Assembly: GCA_020744225.1 (NCBI GenBank)
Contig: JAGMWG010000005.1
Coordinates: 1,736,001 to 1,800,000 of the forward strand
DNA length: 64,000 nt
DNA from: Paraphoma chrysanthemicola
Lineage: Eukaryota; Ascomycota; Dothideomycetes; Pleosporales; Phaeosphaeriaceae
Direction: 5' to 3'
A model generated the notes under the pieces. That model was not told where the DNA came from and ran no database searches. It was given only the letters and a program-made list of their open reading frames with translations. Position numbers and translations under genes: made by a program. Below are positions 11,813-22,790 of this stretch, piece by piece. Numbering within the stretch: position 1 is the first letter of the stretch; each line of letters begins with the position of its first letter.

Positions 11813-12324
11813 CTTGTTTGATACTTGCGTTGTAAATTCAGTCAATTGCGCTTTGAAGTGTTCTTAAAAGGACGTCAGGCGCTTCCTACAAGATGCTCAG
11901 TCACTGACTTACAGTGGAGCACGGTAGAGGTGCTGCATTTAGCCGGCCCGTTTTACCGGTGCTGCGCTGCTTGTGGTAGTCTTACCGCGAACTGGGTAGC
12001 GCCACACGAAGTACGATCGAGTGATCACCTGCAAGACATATGGACTAGTCCTAACGTGCGTCGGAATTCGGGCGAAGTGCTTGCTCGACAAGGTTGGGGT
12101 TAGAGCTTCCACAACGCTCAGAGTGGGTTATCGTGCCCCTCATCCTCACGATCGTACTCCACAATTTTGCGAACAATTCCGGCCTGTTTAGTGAAGGTGA
12201 ACATATTCACGAACGCCAAAGTTAGCTGGACGAAAGGAAACCTCTGCAGACGATGGGAGTCTAGTCAGAATGTAGGAATGGAAAGAGTTGAACAAGCACG
12301 GTCTTGATTCTTTGAGAGCGATGC
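11813..12324. other. Intergenic: GH43 promoter and VPS5 3' region
   Basis: 512 bp without a supported gene. Short frames here carry no recognisable domain. Confidence 0.4.
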
Positions 12325-14252
12325 TCAAGTTTCGGCTCCCGATTCAGCATCTGCCTGATCGTTCGTCACAGCGTGCGTTTGGGAGTCTGGGCGCTCGGCG
12401 TCCTGTGACGGCCTCTCTGTCTGTGCTGCCAAAACTCCAGCGGGAGGAACAAAAGTCTCTCCTTCTCCTGTGTCCAATTGCATCAAAAATGTCTCCCATA
12501 TCTCGATCAACTGGTACTGTGTTAGCGGACTCATACTGAAGATAGAGTGTTTACGTACCTCTTTCTGTGCTTCTACAGCGCTCTCCAGGTATGTCTCGAC
12601 ACCTGACTTGAAGTCCTCAACCTTTTCCTTCTCGAATCGCTCCAATTCATTGCGCATGAGCCTGCCCATGTCGTCGAAAAGTAACCTTGCCTGATGAACA
12701 CGTCGCTCGGCGTCGGCAACGTCTGCGCTCAGTTGATTCAGACGGTCTTGTTGAGATCTGCCTTGCCGTAAGAGCTTGTCTTGGGTGGCCTTTCGCTTCT
12801 GGAGCTCTTGCTCGGCGGTATGCCAGCTATGGTAGGCCTTCTGCCGTTGCTGGAAAGCCGTCTTGACTGAGCCTATCAGACGGATGTACTCATCGATGAC
12901 AATGCCCATGGTGAGGACGTCTTGTTGGGCCTGGCGCTCATAGAGTTCTCGAATGCGGATTTGGATGTCTGAGAGGCTGTCGAGGGGTGTCGATAGCGAG
13001 GGCGACAGCTCTACAGCGGAGAGCGAGTGCAGGGAGGCTGAAAAGTCACCACATGCCTCAGCAAGACCCTTTCGCTGGCCAACAACCGTGTCGGTCGCTT
13101 TCAACAGAGCCTTCAATTGGTTTTCGAGCGCATCTAGGTAGACCTTGCGATCGTGGAACCACTGCGATCATGTTAGCAGAGAAACGAATCGCAGGACAAA
13201 GCGTAAGCGTACATCATCATGTTCGACAAACTTGCCACTGGAACCACCAAGCATGGAGCCAAACATGCCCTTGCTCTCACCCAGGCCGACATCCTTGCGC
13301 TCTTTGTTCTTGATGTCGACATTGAACGCATCGCTCTCGAGGAAAAGCTTCAGGTCGCCGTCGTGTTGCAGGATGGGATGGGCTGCTGTTTTGTTGAGCA
13401 TGCGCTCGAGAGCGGCACGCCGTGACTCTACGAAGTCTGCTTCGAAGCGGCCGACGGCCTGCTTCTCTGGTGGCGGGGGGATGATGACGCCTGGGTTGTT
13501 ATTGTGGAGCTGTGTGTAGAGCCAGAGGAAGTCGCGGTAGCGGCGGGAGACAGTGAATTCTGGGTTACGGTAGCCCTTGGAGGTTGTCTTGGTGGTGACC
13601 GAGTATTCCGTGTGCGAGCTCGTGAGGTCGCCAACCTTGTGGGGGTCGCCCACGTAGATGCTGAAGGACGGCTTCGCTGCCTGCTCCACGCTCACGCTGG
13701 GCTGTGTTTGGCGCTGAGGCGCATTCGCTGGCGGTGCTTGCACGGGCGGCGGTACTCGTGGTCCCTGTGCACGTGTCTGTGAGGCATCGTCGTCGTCGAG
13801 GTTTACAGAGTCCATAAGGCCCGAGAGCGAGCCGGTCGATGCATCGGGAGCCGGGCGAGAGCTGCGCGACGCGGGCTCTTTCTGGGGCGGCGCTGGCGGA
13901 GCAGCATCGAGTGCGGTGGGCGGCGTGGCTGCTCCCAGAGGCCCTAGAGGGTCGTCGACGGCCTCGAGCTTGGTGGACTGCGTGCCATACTGCCGCCGGC
14001 GAGGGCCACGTCCCGCCGGCGAGCGCGGAGCAGCCGCAGCAGTGCCGCCGGTGCTCACATTTGGTGTCGAGGCGGAGAGGTTGTTGTTGTTGGCCGGCTT
14101 GTCGCCGTCTTGTAGGGATGGTGGAGCTTGCTGAGTAGGCGTCGATTGCGAGGGCACGTCTGGAGCAACATTAGCGGTGGTTCTTATTGTGGCTGGCATT
14201 GGCGTCGCAGCTTACCTCCCCACGGAGAGCTCCCTTCATCTCCCAGATCCAT
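12325..14252 (-). CDS. VPS5: Retromer sorting nexin Vps5
   Basis: Four exons (14252-14216, 14159-13213, 13161-12559, 12516-12325) give 592 aa in frame. A tiny first exon encodes MDLGDEGSSPWGD, the typical fungal Vps5 start. The downstream in-frame Met (MPATIRTT) lies within intron 1 and is not used. A long Pro/Ser/Gln-rich linker follows. A PX domain begins near residue 195 (FSIYVGDPHKVGDL, then TVSRRYRDFLWLYTQL, IPPPPEKQAVGRF and FVESRRAALERML) and should bind PI3P. A C-terminal BAR domain (WFHDRKVYLDALENQL to YQLIEIWETFLMQL) forms the dimer with Vps17. The complex coats endosomes for retrograde transport to the Golgi. An Asp/Glu/Ala-rich tail ends the protein. Confidence 0.92.
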
Positions 14253-14743
14253 TGGTGTTGTGGAAAGCAGTAAGGCGCTTTGCTGATAAGTTGACGATGG
14301 AAGCCGCCTACAAGGCAATGGTCTTGGCGTTCAATGACATACACTCTCGGATAGCTCCAGCTTAGTCTCACCCACTTCTCCTCTCCGCCGCACAACACTA
14401 ACTATGGGCTTTCGGTCGCAAATCAATGTGGGCTGCTCCACAAATCCCTAATACGTCCGCGGAACATGTGCGCCAAGTCTGCTTATGACAATCGAAGTCC
14501 TATTGAGTTTGCATGCATCTCAGCACCACCATCTTATACGTCAACCAGCACATGATGACTGTGGCAAAGATTGATTTGAATGGCACCAATTGATGAGCAA
14601 ATGCGCTAGCGCCCTCTCTATCTGCCATTTCTTATAGATACGCACAACAGGGTGCAAGAATATCATGTTCTGCGCGACTTCTCAAATCCAAACACGGTTC
14701 TAGTTCTATTCTAATGCAGCAGTTCATGGACACAGCGGACCTC
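14253..14743. other. Intergenic: VPS5 promoter and thioesterase 3' region
   Basis: 491 bp with no supported gene or RNA. Confidence 0.4.
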
Positions 14744-15610
14744 TCAAAGACTTGAGGACCCAATCGCAGCCTTTCCGTGTTCGCACTATCCGTAGTAACA
14801 TCCGAGATCAGCGACCATCCTTCACCTCGTGAAAGAGTAGGGATCAGGACTTACCGTGTACAGAATCTTGCCATCTATCGAGCCCAAGCGCATCGTGCCC
14901 ATCGTGGACCCCATGCGCCTGCCCAGATTGACGACCCAGCTTTCGATGAACACCAATGCGCCTTCGGGTGCTGGTCGGAGGTAGGTGCAGTTCACTTCAG
15001 GCGTTCCGCAGTGTCAGCCCAAGGTTCAAACTCACAGCACAAGGCCGGCAGCCACCGGAGAATGCTTACTGTGCAACGTCAGCTTTTTGTTCAATCTGCA
15101 AGAATTTTGGGATGTTCATACCAGGTACGTGAGACGTGTCCTGTGTCCCAGAAACCATCGCGACTACACGGTGAGATGGTCGTTGAGGTGGTCATATCGA
15201 ACAGCAACGCTACTGCTCCGCCGTGGAGATTGCCCGACATGTCTTGAGGCGGCCGCAACATCAGCTGCAAGTCCATCTCTGTGGATCAGGATGATACCTA
15301 CTGCAGAGTTTCGGCGGTACGGTGAAGCTGAATACCGTTCGAGCATTGTGAGGATTCGTCTCCGTTGGCTCGTACACGACAGACTCCAGCTTCAATATCT
15401 TCGAAACAATCGCATCGTGACCCTCAACTTCAAGTCAGAGAAATCCATGTTCCATCCGTCCAGGATAACATACATCATAGTCTTCAGAGTTGCCCGCCAA
15501 ATCAAACTATAGCGCTGCTTAGCTGACGTCGCATCGGATTCGAAACAAATACACACCCAAGTCTGCACCTTTTCAAACGGTGTCAACTCCTCTTCTTTCG
15601 GTGCCGTCAT
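14744..15610 (-). CDS. PaaI/ACOT13-like hotdog acyl-CoA thioesterase
   Basis: I reconstruct six small exons (15610-15557, 15506-15474, 15422-15302, 15242-15129, 14994-14855, 14785-14744) that sum to 504 nt in frame, 167 aa. The key hotdog signature is intact: FSFTVPPKLC joined to NMSGNLHGGAVALLFDMTTS, where NxxGxLHGG and the Asp of LLFDM form the 4HBT active site. Later strands are LNCTYLRPAPEGALVFIESW and MGTMRLGSIDGKILYT. Such proteins hydrolyse acyl-CoA thioesters. Five introns in 0.87 kb is dense, and the last two junctions (15129/14994 and 14855/14785) are less certain. A start nine codons upstream (15637) is also possible. The Fot1/pogo-type element lies 121 bp upstream of this start. 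Confidence 0.78.
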
Positions 15611-15731
15611 CGCGTACTTTCGAGATCGGGTGTCCATCGCGTCGTGTAAGACGCATGTGTTGTTGCCGACGCAACAATCTCACTGTACTCTTGGGCAGAT
15701 TGGGGACCTCGGCATATCCACGACTGGGATA

Positions 15732-15782
15732 CCGTGCCGATCGCCGAGGCGCCCCCATCGGTGAGGCGCCCACCCAACCACC
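15732..15782 (+). repeat. Left terminal inverted repeat
   Basis: Begins CCGTGCCGATCGCCGAGG after the TA duplication. It contains two direct GAGGCGCCC copies (15746-15754 and 15763-15771), candidate transposase-binding sites. The mirror copy is at 17821-17872. Confidence 0.93.
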
Positions 15783-15829
15783 GCGACGCGTGAATTGCAC
15801 GAACTTTCACACGCGATAACTCCACAACC

Positions 15830-17719
15830 ATGGCACCTATTGATGATGCGCTTGCAGATCTGGAATCGCACGAAGGAGGAGAACATTTCTCGTATAAAGA
15901 GTCTGCTGCCAAATTTGGTGTCAATCGCCACACGCTGTCGCGAAGATACAGAGGTGTACAGCACTCTGTGCACGCCCAGACAATCAAGAAGCAGAAACTC
16001 AGCCCACAACAAGAGCTGGAGCTTGTAGAGTACATCAATAAACTTACAGGACAAGGGCTACAACCTACAAGAACTATGGTACAAAATTTCGCAGCACAGG
16101 TGGCTAAGGATCATGTGGGCGATGGGTGGGTGACGCGCTTCTTGCAGAGAAACAAGGACCATCTCACCTCGCGATGGACGACTGGCATGGACGCTGTACG
16201 CCACAAAGCTGATTCTGAGTGGAAGTATAAGCTATACTTTGAGCTCCTCACCAATAAGATCACTCAGTACAACGTGCTGCCAAGGGATACCTACAATATG
16301 GATGAGAAGGGCTTCATGATTGGGGTGATAGGCAAGAGTAAGAGGATCTTCTCCAAGGCTAAATGGGACTCAAAGGAGGTTAGGGCATCTCTCCAAGATG
16401 GCTCACGTGAGTGGATAACGCTGCTGGCAGCCATCTGCGCGGACGGTAGCTATCTCTCTCCTGGCATCATCTTTGAGTCAAAGAACAGCGCCATCCAAAG
16501 CAGCTGGGTGGACGCAATTACAGTGGGAAAACACGACGTTTTTGTCACCTCCTCCGCCTCGGGATGGACGAACAACGATATAGGATTAGCTTGGCTTGAG
16601 CAGGTTTTCAACCGCCAAACAAAAGAGAAAGCGCGACGTCGATGGCGGCTGTTGATTGTAGATGGCCACGGCAGCCACGTAACCATGGATTTCTTGGAAT
16701 TTTGCGAGAGAAACAAGATCCTTGTGGCTGTATATCCTCCTCATTCAACTCACACGCTTCAGCCACTTGATGTGGTGATGTTTAAGCCTCTCTCAACTGC
16801 GTACAAGCATGAGCTTACTCAGCACCTCCACCTCAGCCAGGGGCTGATTGCAGTCAAGAAAGGCGATTTCTTCCCTTTGTTCTGGCGCGCGTGGGTGAAA
16901 TCCTTCACTCAGGAGCTTATTTTGAAGTCCTTTCAAGCCACTGGGGTAGTGCCTTTAGATCCTGAGGTTATACTCCAAAGATTCCACCCAAAGACGCCAG
17001 AAGAAGCCACAACTCCACAAAGCTCTCCTATCCTCGCTGAGATCGACTGGAGAAAGATGAGATTACTCGTAGAGGACGTAGTCAAAGAAGGGGCTGAGAA
17101 AATGGGCAAAAAGATCACCCTCTCCCTCCACCACATGCAGGTGCAAAACCAGCTTCTTGAAGAAGAGAATAAGGGCTTACGGCACGCTCTTAGCACTAAA
17201 AAGAAGCACAAAAAGAAGAGTAATACTCTTGATCTTCAGCAGCGTGAGGAGTACCATGGTGGTGCAGTTTTTTGGAGTCCTTCAAAGATCCGTGAAGCTC
17301 GCTTTCGTGACCGCGTAAGAGTAGGTGAAGAGGAGCAGGAAAAACTCCAAAAAGCTGAGAGGAGGCACATAAGAGAGCAAGCTACCTTACTCAAAAAGAT
17401 TGAGCAAGAGGAGGCAAAGGTTGCGCGTAAAAAGAAGAAAGAGGAAGCTAAGGTTGAGCGTGAGAGGAAGGCCAAAGAACGAGCTGAACTTCAGCGTAAG
17501 AAACAACAGGAACGAGAAGCTGCAACCGCTCAAAAAGCTCTACAATTATACCAAAAGGGTAAGAGAGCAGCTTCACAAAGTATTAAGCCACAGGCAAAGC
17601 GTAGGCGTGGTGCGCAGGCTGCTGAAGGTGGTGCTGGTGGTGAGGATCCTGCACCGAGCCCTCCACCCAAAACCACCACCCGCGGCCGGAAAATCAACCT
17701 TCCGAAGAAATTCAAATAG
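15830..17719 (+). CDS. Fot1/pogo family DDE transposase
   Basis: An uninterrupted 629-aa protein. The N-terminus has a psq/CENP-B-like helix-turn-helix (YKESAAKFGVNRHTLSRRY, residues 22-40) and a second CENP-B-type DNA-binding part (LSPQQELELVEYINKL, then DGWVTRFLQRNKDHL). The DDE catalytic triad reads D158 (YNMDEKGF), D278 (IVDGHGSH) and D314 (LQPLDVVMF), with 35 residues between the last two. The C-terminus is a Lys/Glu-rich coiled coil (residues about 430-590) ending in basic clusters (KPQAKRRRG) suitable as nuclear localisation signal. The protein cuts and pastes the element between TA dinucleotides. All three acidic residues are present, so it is predicted competent. Confidence 0.93.
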   Translation: MAPIDDALADLESHEGGEHFSYKESAAKFGVNRHTLSRRYRGVQHSVHAQTIKKQKLSPQQELELVEYINKLTGQGLQPTRTMVQNFAAQVAKDHVGDGWVTRFLQRNKDHLTSRWTTGMDAVRHKADSEWKYKLYFELLTNKITQYNVLPRDTYNMDEKGFMIGVIGKSKRIFSKAKWDSKEVRASLQDGSREWITLLAAICADGSYLSPGIIFESKNSAIQSSWVDAITVGKHDVFVTSSASGWTNNDIGLAWLEQVFNRQTKEKARRRWRLLIVDGHGSHVTMDFLEFCERNKILVAVYPPHSTHTLQPLDVVMFKPLSTAYKHELTQHLHLSQGLIAVKKGDFFPLFWRAWVKSFTQELILKSFQATGVVPLDPEVILQRFHPKTPEEATTPQSSPILAEIDWRKMRLLVEDVVKEGAEKMGKKITLSLHHMQVQNQLLEEENKGLRHALSTKKKHKKKSNTLDLQQREEYHGGAVFWSPSKIREARFRDRVRVGEEEQEKLQKAERRHIREQATLLKKIEQEEAKVARKKKKEEAKVERERKAKERAELQRKKQQEREAATAQKALQLYQKGKRAASQSIKPQAKRRRGAQAAEGGAGGEDPAPSPPPKTTTRGRKINLPKKFK

Positions 17720-17820
17720 GCCAAATTAATCGCAAGCACTTGTTTACTACTCCCCAAAGAGATCTCGTGATAATAGCTATTGTGGGTGATTATATAACCT
17801 CATCTTTGTGGGTAGCAGAT

Positions 17821-17872
17821 GGTGGTTGGGGTGGGCGCCTCACCGACGGGGGCGCCTCGGCGATCGGCACGG
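17821..17872 (-). repeat. Right terminal inverted repeat
   Basis: Reverse complement of the left repeat, differing by one substitution and one extra C. It ends at the flanking TA (17873-17874) and holds the same two GAGGCGCCC units. Confidence 0.93.
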
Positions 17873-17874
17873 TA

Positions 17875-19071
17875 GTGGCTTGACAGCAGCCACGCTAGCA
17901 CTAACAACTGGTCTTTGCACAATCTTGAATGCCATAAACTGTTTGTTACAGGCCGCAACTCACAACAATTCTCAACCTGACAATGCACGTCGAACGTGAT
18001 CTCTGTTCTTCGTGCTGATGAGTTGCGCTGGCCACTCAGCCTCGCTTGACTTTTTCAGAGCACGTCCCGATACTGACTCCAACGAAGCAACTTTCTCCTC
18101 GACGATTCTGACTGATGTGCATCAATAATGCATACGTCCGGCTGTACTCGAGATGATAGCCAGATGCTAATTTCTAAGGCCACTCATGAGTGTAACAATA
18201 GTCATTCCCCGAACAATCACCAAAGGCCTCACTTACCTACCCGAATGGGAGAGTCCCAGGGACATGGAAAGGTCATAATGGTCTTTCTGGCCTTGCACTT
18301 CACGACAGTACTATCTCTTTTGTCAACTTGCCGCTTGTCAGCAAACTGCCACGGATCTTCGATTATGCGGCATCATCAACCATTGCCGCACCGAATCGTG
18401 TTGAGATGAGTTGTGTGAGCTTCCCTCGGACTTGCACCATCTTCTTCAATCAAAACGGTCGTGTCCAACTTCAATACGTCGTCCTTTGGAGACTCGGTAG
18501 AACCAATTGCTATCGTCGATTCAGCCTGTGGGTCCCAGGCGGAAGCAATGTCGATTGAGAACCTCCATGTTCACGACGGCGCTTGGCCTACCACACTTTG
18601 TCTCGTCTCCTTGTTTTAAACTACTACTACTACTCATTAGATGATGATCGCCAACTTGTGTTTCCGTTCTGACGGTGAAATTGCGAAATACGGCCGAGGA
18701 CTCGTCACTATCGCCAACCACGAACGCCCCTACTTCTGCTCCTTAAGCAACCTTGATCGTAACTTCTACTAATCGTAAGCCGACTACATTTACCTTCATT
18801 TACCTTCGCAGGCAGGTTATTTACTGATTTGCCCACCTCGTAATCGTTGTTGTGACCGGTTGCGCACTGCTAAATCAACCCAAGCAGAGATAAGGCCGTT
18901 AAGTCTCATCCTACAAGCCACACTCTCGGCAACCATCATCAGCCAAGACCTTGAGTGCTAGAACACCAAAAGATCCCGTGTCAGGGGGTCCGAAATGTTC
19001 TTTATTAGATCCATGGCCAATTCAGCTAACGCTGCGAAAGCTATCAACGCTAGATTGACACATTTGGAATT
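17875..19071. other. Long intergenic region
   Basis: About 1.2 kb between the transposon and the glycosyltransferase. A short CTA trinucleotide run lies at about 18621-18635. No protein domain, RNA gene or second transposon copy was recognised. Confidence 0.45.
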
Positions 19072-20827
19072 ATGTACTCTGCACAAACATTTACGTCACC
19101 CAAGTGGCTCCAAAATAGATCCGAACATATCTTTCGATTAACACAGTACAACTGGATTATTGTGCCAACGATTGTTTTCATTACATACAATGGTAAGTTC
19201 AATATAGAAACAATAACATGGTTCTAACTGCTAGTGTAGTTCTACATCGGACTTTGGACCAAAGATACGGCGGTTACGTCGAGATCAAAGAGACTGGATC
19301 TGAGGTGTTGGGCTCCATCTTCCTCGCTTGTCAGTATACGTCTTTAAGCATCAATCGAAGCTGCAAAAACTGAGTGTATAACCTAGTTATCCTGCGTCCA
19401 GCTGCACCCGCTACTATAATATCTTTCTTGACGTATTGCTTTCCCCTCAAGCCCTTTCAACTTTCTAAGCAGCCTGTGCAGCGAGACTTCCGCCGGCTTC
19501 TCATCTGTCTCGTAACTCGAGGTGATCAGAAAGAGGTACAGTACAAGTGTCATTGAATAACCGGCATTGCGATACTGACAGCAACAAAAGGTCGTTCATA
19601 GATCCATATCTGCAGTACAGGACATGTACCAGAATATCAACCCACGCATTTCTCTCCACGTTTTGACGGAGGCCGCAAGGGCTGAAGCTTTTCGCGGGAT
19701 GTTTCAAGACCACGTGCTGGTGCATGGCGTTCCTGAGGACTATAAGCCCAGTAGGGCCAAATACAAAGCGCGAAGCTTGGAGTGGTTCCGTGTTAATATG
19801 CAACTCGACGAACATGATTGGGTCCTTCATATCGATGAAGAAACTTTACTTGATGATTATTGCATACAGTCATGCGTGGGCTTCATCACCAAACAAGACC
19901 ACGCAGATGTTGGCCAGGTAAGAGGCCCGTTGTCTAAAGTCTAAGATCATAGCTTACATGTCAAATAAGGGGGTCATTCATTTCAACTGCCACAATTACT
20001 GGTCTTCAGTCTTTACTGGTGTAGCCGACGTGAGTCGTGTCAAGAACGACTTTGGTGACGTTCAGTGGCGATTAAACTGGCTGGGCAAGGCTGCGGTAGG
20101 GATCCGTGGGTCTTTTCTACTTATCCGCGGTTCTGTTGAAAATGCTTGTTCTTGGGACACAGACAGTCTGACAGAAGACTATGCTTTCTGTCTCGAAGTA
20201 AGTTGACATGGCTGCATGATGAATTTTGTGTCGATTGACAGCACCCGCAGGCGATACGGAAGGGCTACCGCATGGGATTTGTTCCAGGAATTGCAAGAGA
20301 ACTTTCACCTTCTTGTATTGGAGACCTTATTAGACAGCGTCGCCGCTGGTACACAGGTGTGCAGGGACTAGGTGACTTTTGGGGCCAGCTGTTTCTCTTC
20401 CGAACAGCGATTACAGGACTACAAGCATTTAAGTAAGTGCTCTTTCCTCGCTCCGATAAAAAACTATTCCACGATCTAATCTGAGTTTTAGCTCTGTAGC
20501 CTGTTGGTTTCTTGTCTATCCATGGTCTTCGTGGACTGTGCAACAGCCCTGGTGGGTTTACAATTGGACGGTGTTTGAAACCTCCATAGGAATCGGCATC
20601 ACCGCCTGGACTCTCTTTCTGCAGGTACGTATAGCTTTTCATAGATCTTAACTAAACTCACAAGGACATAACAGGATTACGATACCGGCTTATCACTAGA
20701 GGACATGCTAGCACATCAAGTACTCGCAGTACTAGTCCAGCCCTTTGTGCAGATTGCAGAAGGATATGCAGTACTTATGTCGACATTCTTTCCAGATACA
20801 TGGTTCTTCGTTATCAAGAAGACCTAA
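19072..20827 (+). CDS. Egghead/BRE-3-like family 2 glycosyltransferase, membrane-bound
   Basis: Eight exons (19072-19192, 19240-19329, 19387-19535, 19591-19917, 19970-20197, 20251-20432, 20492-20624, 20675-20827) join in frame to about 460 aa. N-terminal membrane helices (NWIIVPTIVFITYN; FILRPAAPATIISFLTYCF) precede a cytosolic GT2 domain: LLICLVTRGDQKE, VLHIDEETLLDDY (DxD-like), GVIHFNCHNYWSS, SLTEDYAFCLE (ED acceptor-site motif) and RQRRRWYTG (QxxRW). More helices follow (ACWFLVYPWSSWTV, IGIGITAWTLFLQ). The DEETLL...GVIHFN...TED...QRRRW series is that of the Egghead/BRE-3 beta-mannosyltransferase group, which in animals makes glycolipid. The fungal substrate is unknown. The exon 6 acceptor could be 20242 instead. 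It is transcribed away from the transposon. Confidence 0.82.
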
Positions 20828-21629
20828 CGATCGAACTCCTAAGTAGAAATCGCAGATACCTCAAGCTGGGCTCAGGCCAAGCCGCCGAAAACAAGCTAAT
20901 AAGCCGGCTGACGCTGACGACTCCATGTACCAAGTCAAGCCAGAGGCTCAGGCCGGCTTGGCTTGATGATTGTCATCTCCGTGCGCTATGAGACACAGGA
21001 GAGCTTTTCAGAGGATACAATTTGATACGATAGATGACCATACAAACAAACAGTCTTGGGAGCAATACGCTGCTGTACAAGTACGACTGTCCCTGTACCC
21101 GAAACTACCTAAGGAACTCTACTCGATTTTGAGAACAATGGGAATAAGCAGTGAACTAGCTGAATTGATCCGCATGCGCAGGAGATAGCGAGTTGCTGTT
21201 CCATTTTCCTCTAGTGAACACGATACACTCGAACAAGCATCCTATAATGATCTACATGAAATACCTTGCTGCCATTTTAACAGGGCGAAAATTAACACTG
21301 GTTTTGTACGCAGCCGCAAGAGGAGCTTTTGGTAAGATACAAATCTTTTGAAAGCGGTCTTACAGATGTTCGGCCGGCTCACTGAGATATGACAACGAGT
21401 TAACGAAGCGGCTCAGCAGCTTGGTATGACCATATTCCATCGAGCAGCGACAATCGCCGCCGTCGAGATACTATGACCTCTGCTGCAGCAAGAACCGTAC
21501 CGCCAGTGTCCATGTGCCCGGTACTTTCCCCTTCGGGTACGCAAGTGAGACCTTTGGTGAACGTTCGGGAAATGACTTCGGAACCATGCAGCATAAAGAC
21601 CTCTACTACACGACACACGCTCAATATCT
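20828..21629. other. Intergenic region
   Basis: About 800 bp. A 72-codon frame at 20970-21188 and two overlapping minus frames near 21400-21650 have no recognisable domain and I do not call them genes. Confidence 0.4.
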
Positions 21630-22790
21630 TCAAACGCTGAGAGCATTGCATTTCGCTTCCAGTGCGTTGGCCTCTTCTATCCGTTGATGCCGCCGATACG
21701 CCTTAGCAAGCAAAAGTCCCGCTCCACGAGCCTGATACTTCCATGCGATATCATTAGGATAGCGGGCTAAATACGTCCCAATAGCAGTCCACGCAGCCTC
21801 GACCACCGCAAGTGCGTCGTTGGGTCTCCCAAGTGTATCGTACTGTTCGCTGAGTTGTGCTGTCCATGGCCTGTACCCTTTCGTCTCGGGTCCAAGATGA
21901 CGCCAGACTGATTGCGTGACTGCCAGCGCCTCGGCAGGCTGGTTGGACTTTTGGTGCATTTGGATCAATTGACGCGACCAGGCGATGTATTGCGGTGTTC
22001 TTGGGTCGAGAAGGGCCCTGACGGTTTCTTGGAATTCGATGGCCAGTGCATCCTCTCCTTTGAGCTGGTAGCCACGGATGATTGATCGTGCCCAGTCCAG
22101 GGCAGAATCACTTCCGGGGCCCGCTTCGGTTCTGCAAGTTTCCCAGCATTGCAGCTGTAGTGGGTATATCTTTTCGTCATGTCCGTTCTTTTGGTATGTA
22201 GTGATGAGCTGCTTTGCCCAGACGGAAAAATCAGGCTGACGTGGATTGAGATGTTGTAGGATAGTTTCATCCAGTTCCATCGCTTCCTGGTGCAGCTTTG
22301 CCGCTGTAAATGTCCGGATCACAGCTCTCGCCAGGGCACTTTGTTCGGGGCTAAGAGACCTGGACTTGGCTAGAAGGATGCTTATACTCTCTCTTGCAAG
22401 CATAAGAGCTTCGTCTTGGAGTCCGGCTTGGTTATAGCAACCCAAAAGAGACGTTGCCCATTTGCAGGATAGCCCTCCTGGCATCAGGCGCTTGAGTTCA
22501 AGCCAAGGAGCCTCGCGAAAGGCTACGCGATCAATGGCGTTGCTGGCTTTGATGCGCAAAATTGATTCGTGAGCTGCTACGAATTTTCGTTCATTTGGGC
22601 GATGTGAGGAGAGAGCATTGTTCTGCGTCCTGAAAACAGTCCTAAGGATCAAGCGTCGGCGGCGGTTGAAAGTGTGGTAAAGGACTGGGTGGGTGAGGAT
22701 TAAATGCCGTAGGGTGACCAAATCTTCACAAGTCGTCAGGATTTCAAAGAGGATGTCGCTATCGAGTGTGTACAGATTGGCAACAGCCAT
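21630..22790 (-). CDS. Helical-repeat (TPR-like) protein with F-box-like start
   Basis: A single exon of 386 aa from the ATG at 22790. An in-frame start 44 codons upstream is possible, but the upstream sequence looks unstructured. The N-terminus (YTLDSDILFEILTTCEDLVTL) resembles an F-box-type helix, followed by a basic stretch (FNRRRRLILRTVFRTQ). From residue about 110 there are repeated helix pairs with TPR-like spacing: LGCYNQAGLQDEALMLARES, VIRTFTAAKLHQEAMELDE, WAKQLITTYQKNGHDEK, SRQLIQMHQKSNQPAEALAV and QLSEQYDTLGRPNDALAVVE. Fungi carry many such proteins of unknown role, and a protein-interaction scaffold is the safe reading. No catalytic motif is present. Confidence 0.65.
   Translation of the reverse strand: MAVANLYTLDSDILFEILTTCEDLVTLRHLILTHPVLYHTFNRRRRLILRTVFRTQNNALSSHRPNERKFVAAHESILRIKASNAIDRVAFREAPWLELKRLMPGGLSCKWATSLLGCYNQAGLQDEALMLARESISILLAKSRSLSPEQSALARAVIRTFTAAKLHQEAMELDETILQHLNPRQPDFSVWAKQLITTYQKNGHDEKIYPLQLQCWETCRTEAGPGSDSALDWARSIIRGYQLKGEDALAIEFQETVRALLDPRTPQYIAWSRQLIQMHQKSNQPAEALAVTQSVWRHLGPETKGYRPWTAQLSEQYDTLGRPNDALAVVEAAWTAIGTYLARYPNDIAWKYQARGAGLLLAKAYRRHQRIEEANALEAKCNALSV

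Larger units (their letters stand above)
15732..17872 (+). mobile_element. Fot1/pogo-type Tc1-mariner DNA transposon, complete
   Basis: A 2,141 bp element with terminal inverted repeats of 51-52 bp (one mismatch, one 1-base gap). It is flanked by TA on both sides (15730-15731 and 17873-17874), the duplication used by pogo/Fot1 and Tc1-mariner elements. It contains one open reading frame in the element's sense orientation, with 47 bp of leader between TIR and ATG. No internal stop or indel is visible and the repeats match closely. Together these suggest a recent insertion that may still be active. I see no obvious C-to-T decay of the kind left by repeat-induced point mutation. It sits immediately upstream of the thioesterase gene. 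Confidence 0.93.

Noticed and set aside
13168..14199. Alternative VPS5 start at MPATIRTT (14199)
   Set aside because: The ATG lies in intron 1; splicing from 14252 yields the conserved MDLGDEGSSPWGD start joined to VPSQS.
15076..15276. Thioesterase reading from MDLQLMLRPP as an exon start
   Set aside because: That ATG lies inside a 59 bp intron. Splicing KLC to NMSGNLHGG keeps the hotdog motif in frame.
20970..21188. 72-codon frame after the glycosyltransferase
   Set aside because: No homology pattern seen. Too short to support without expression evidence.
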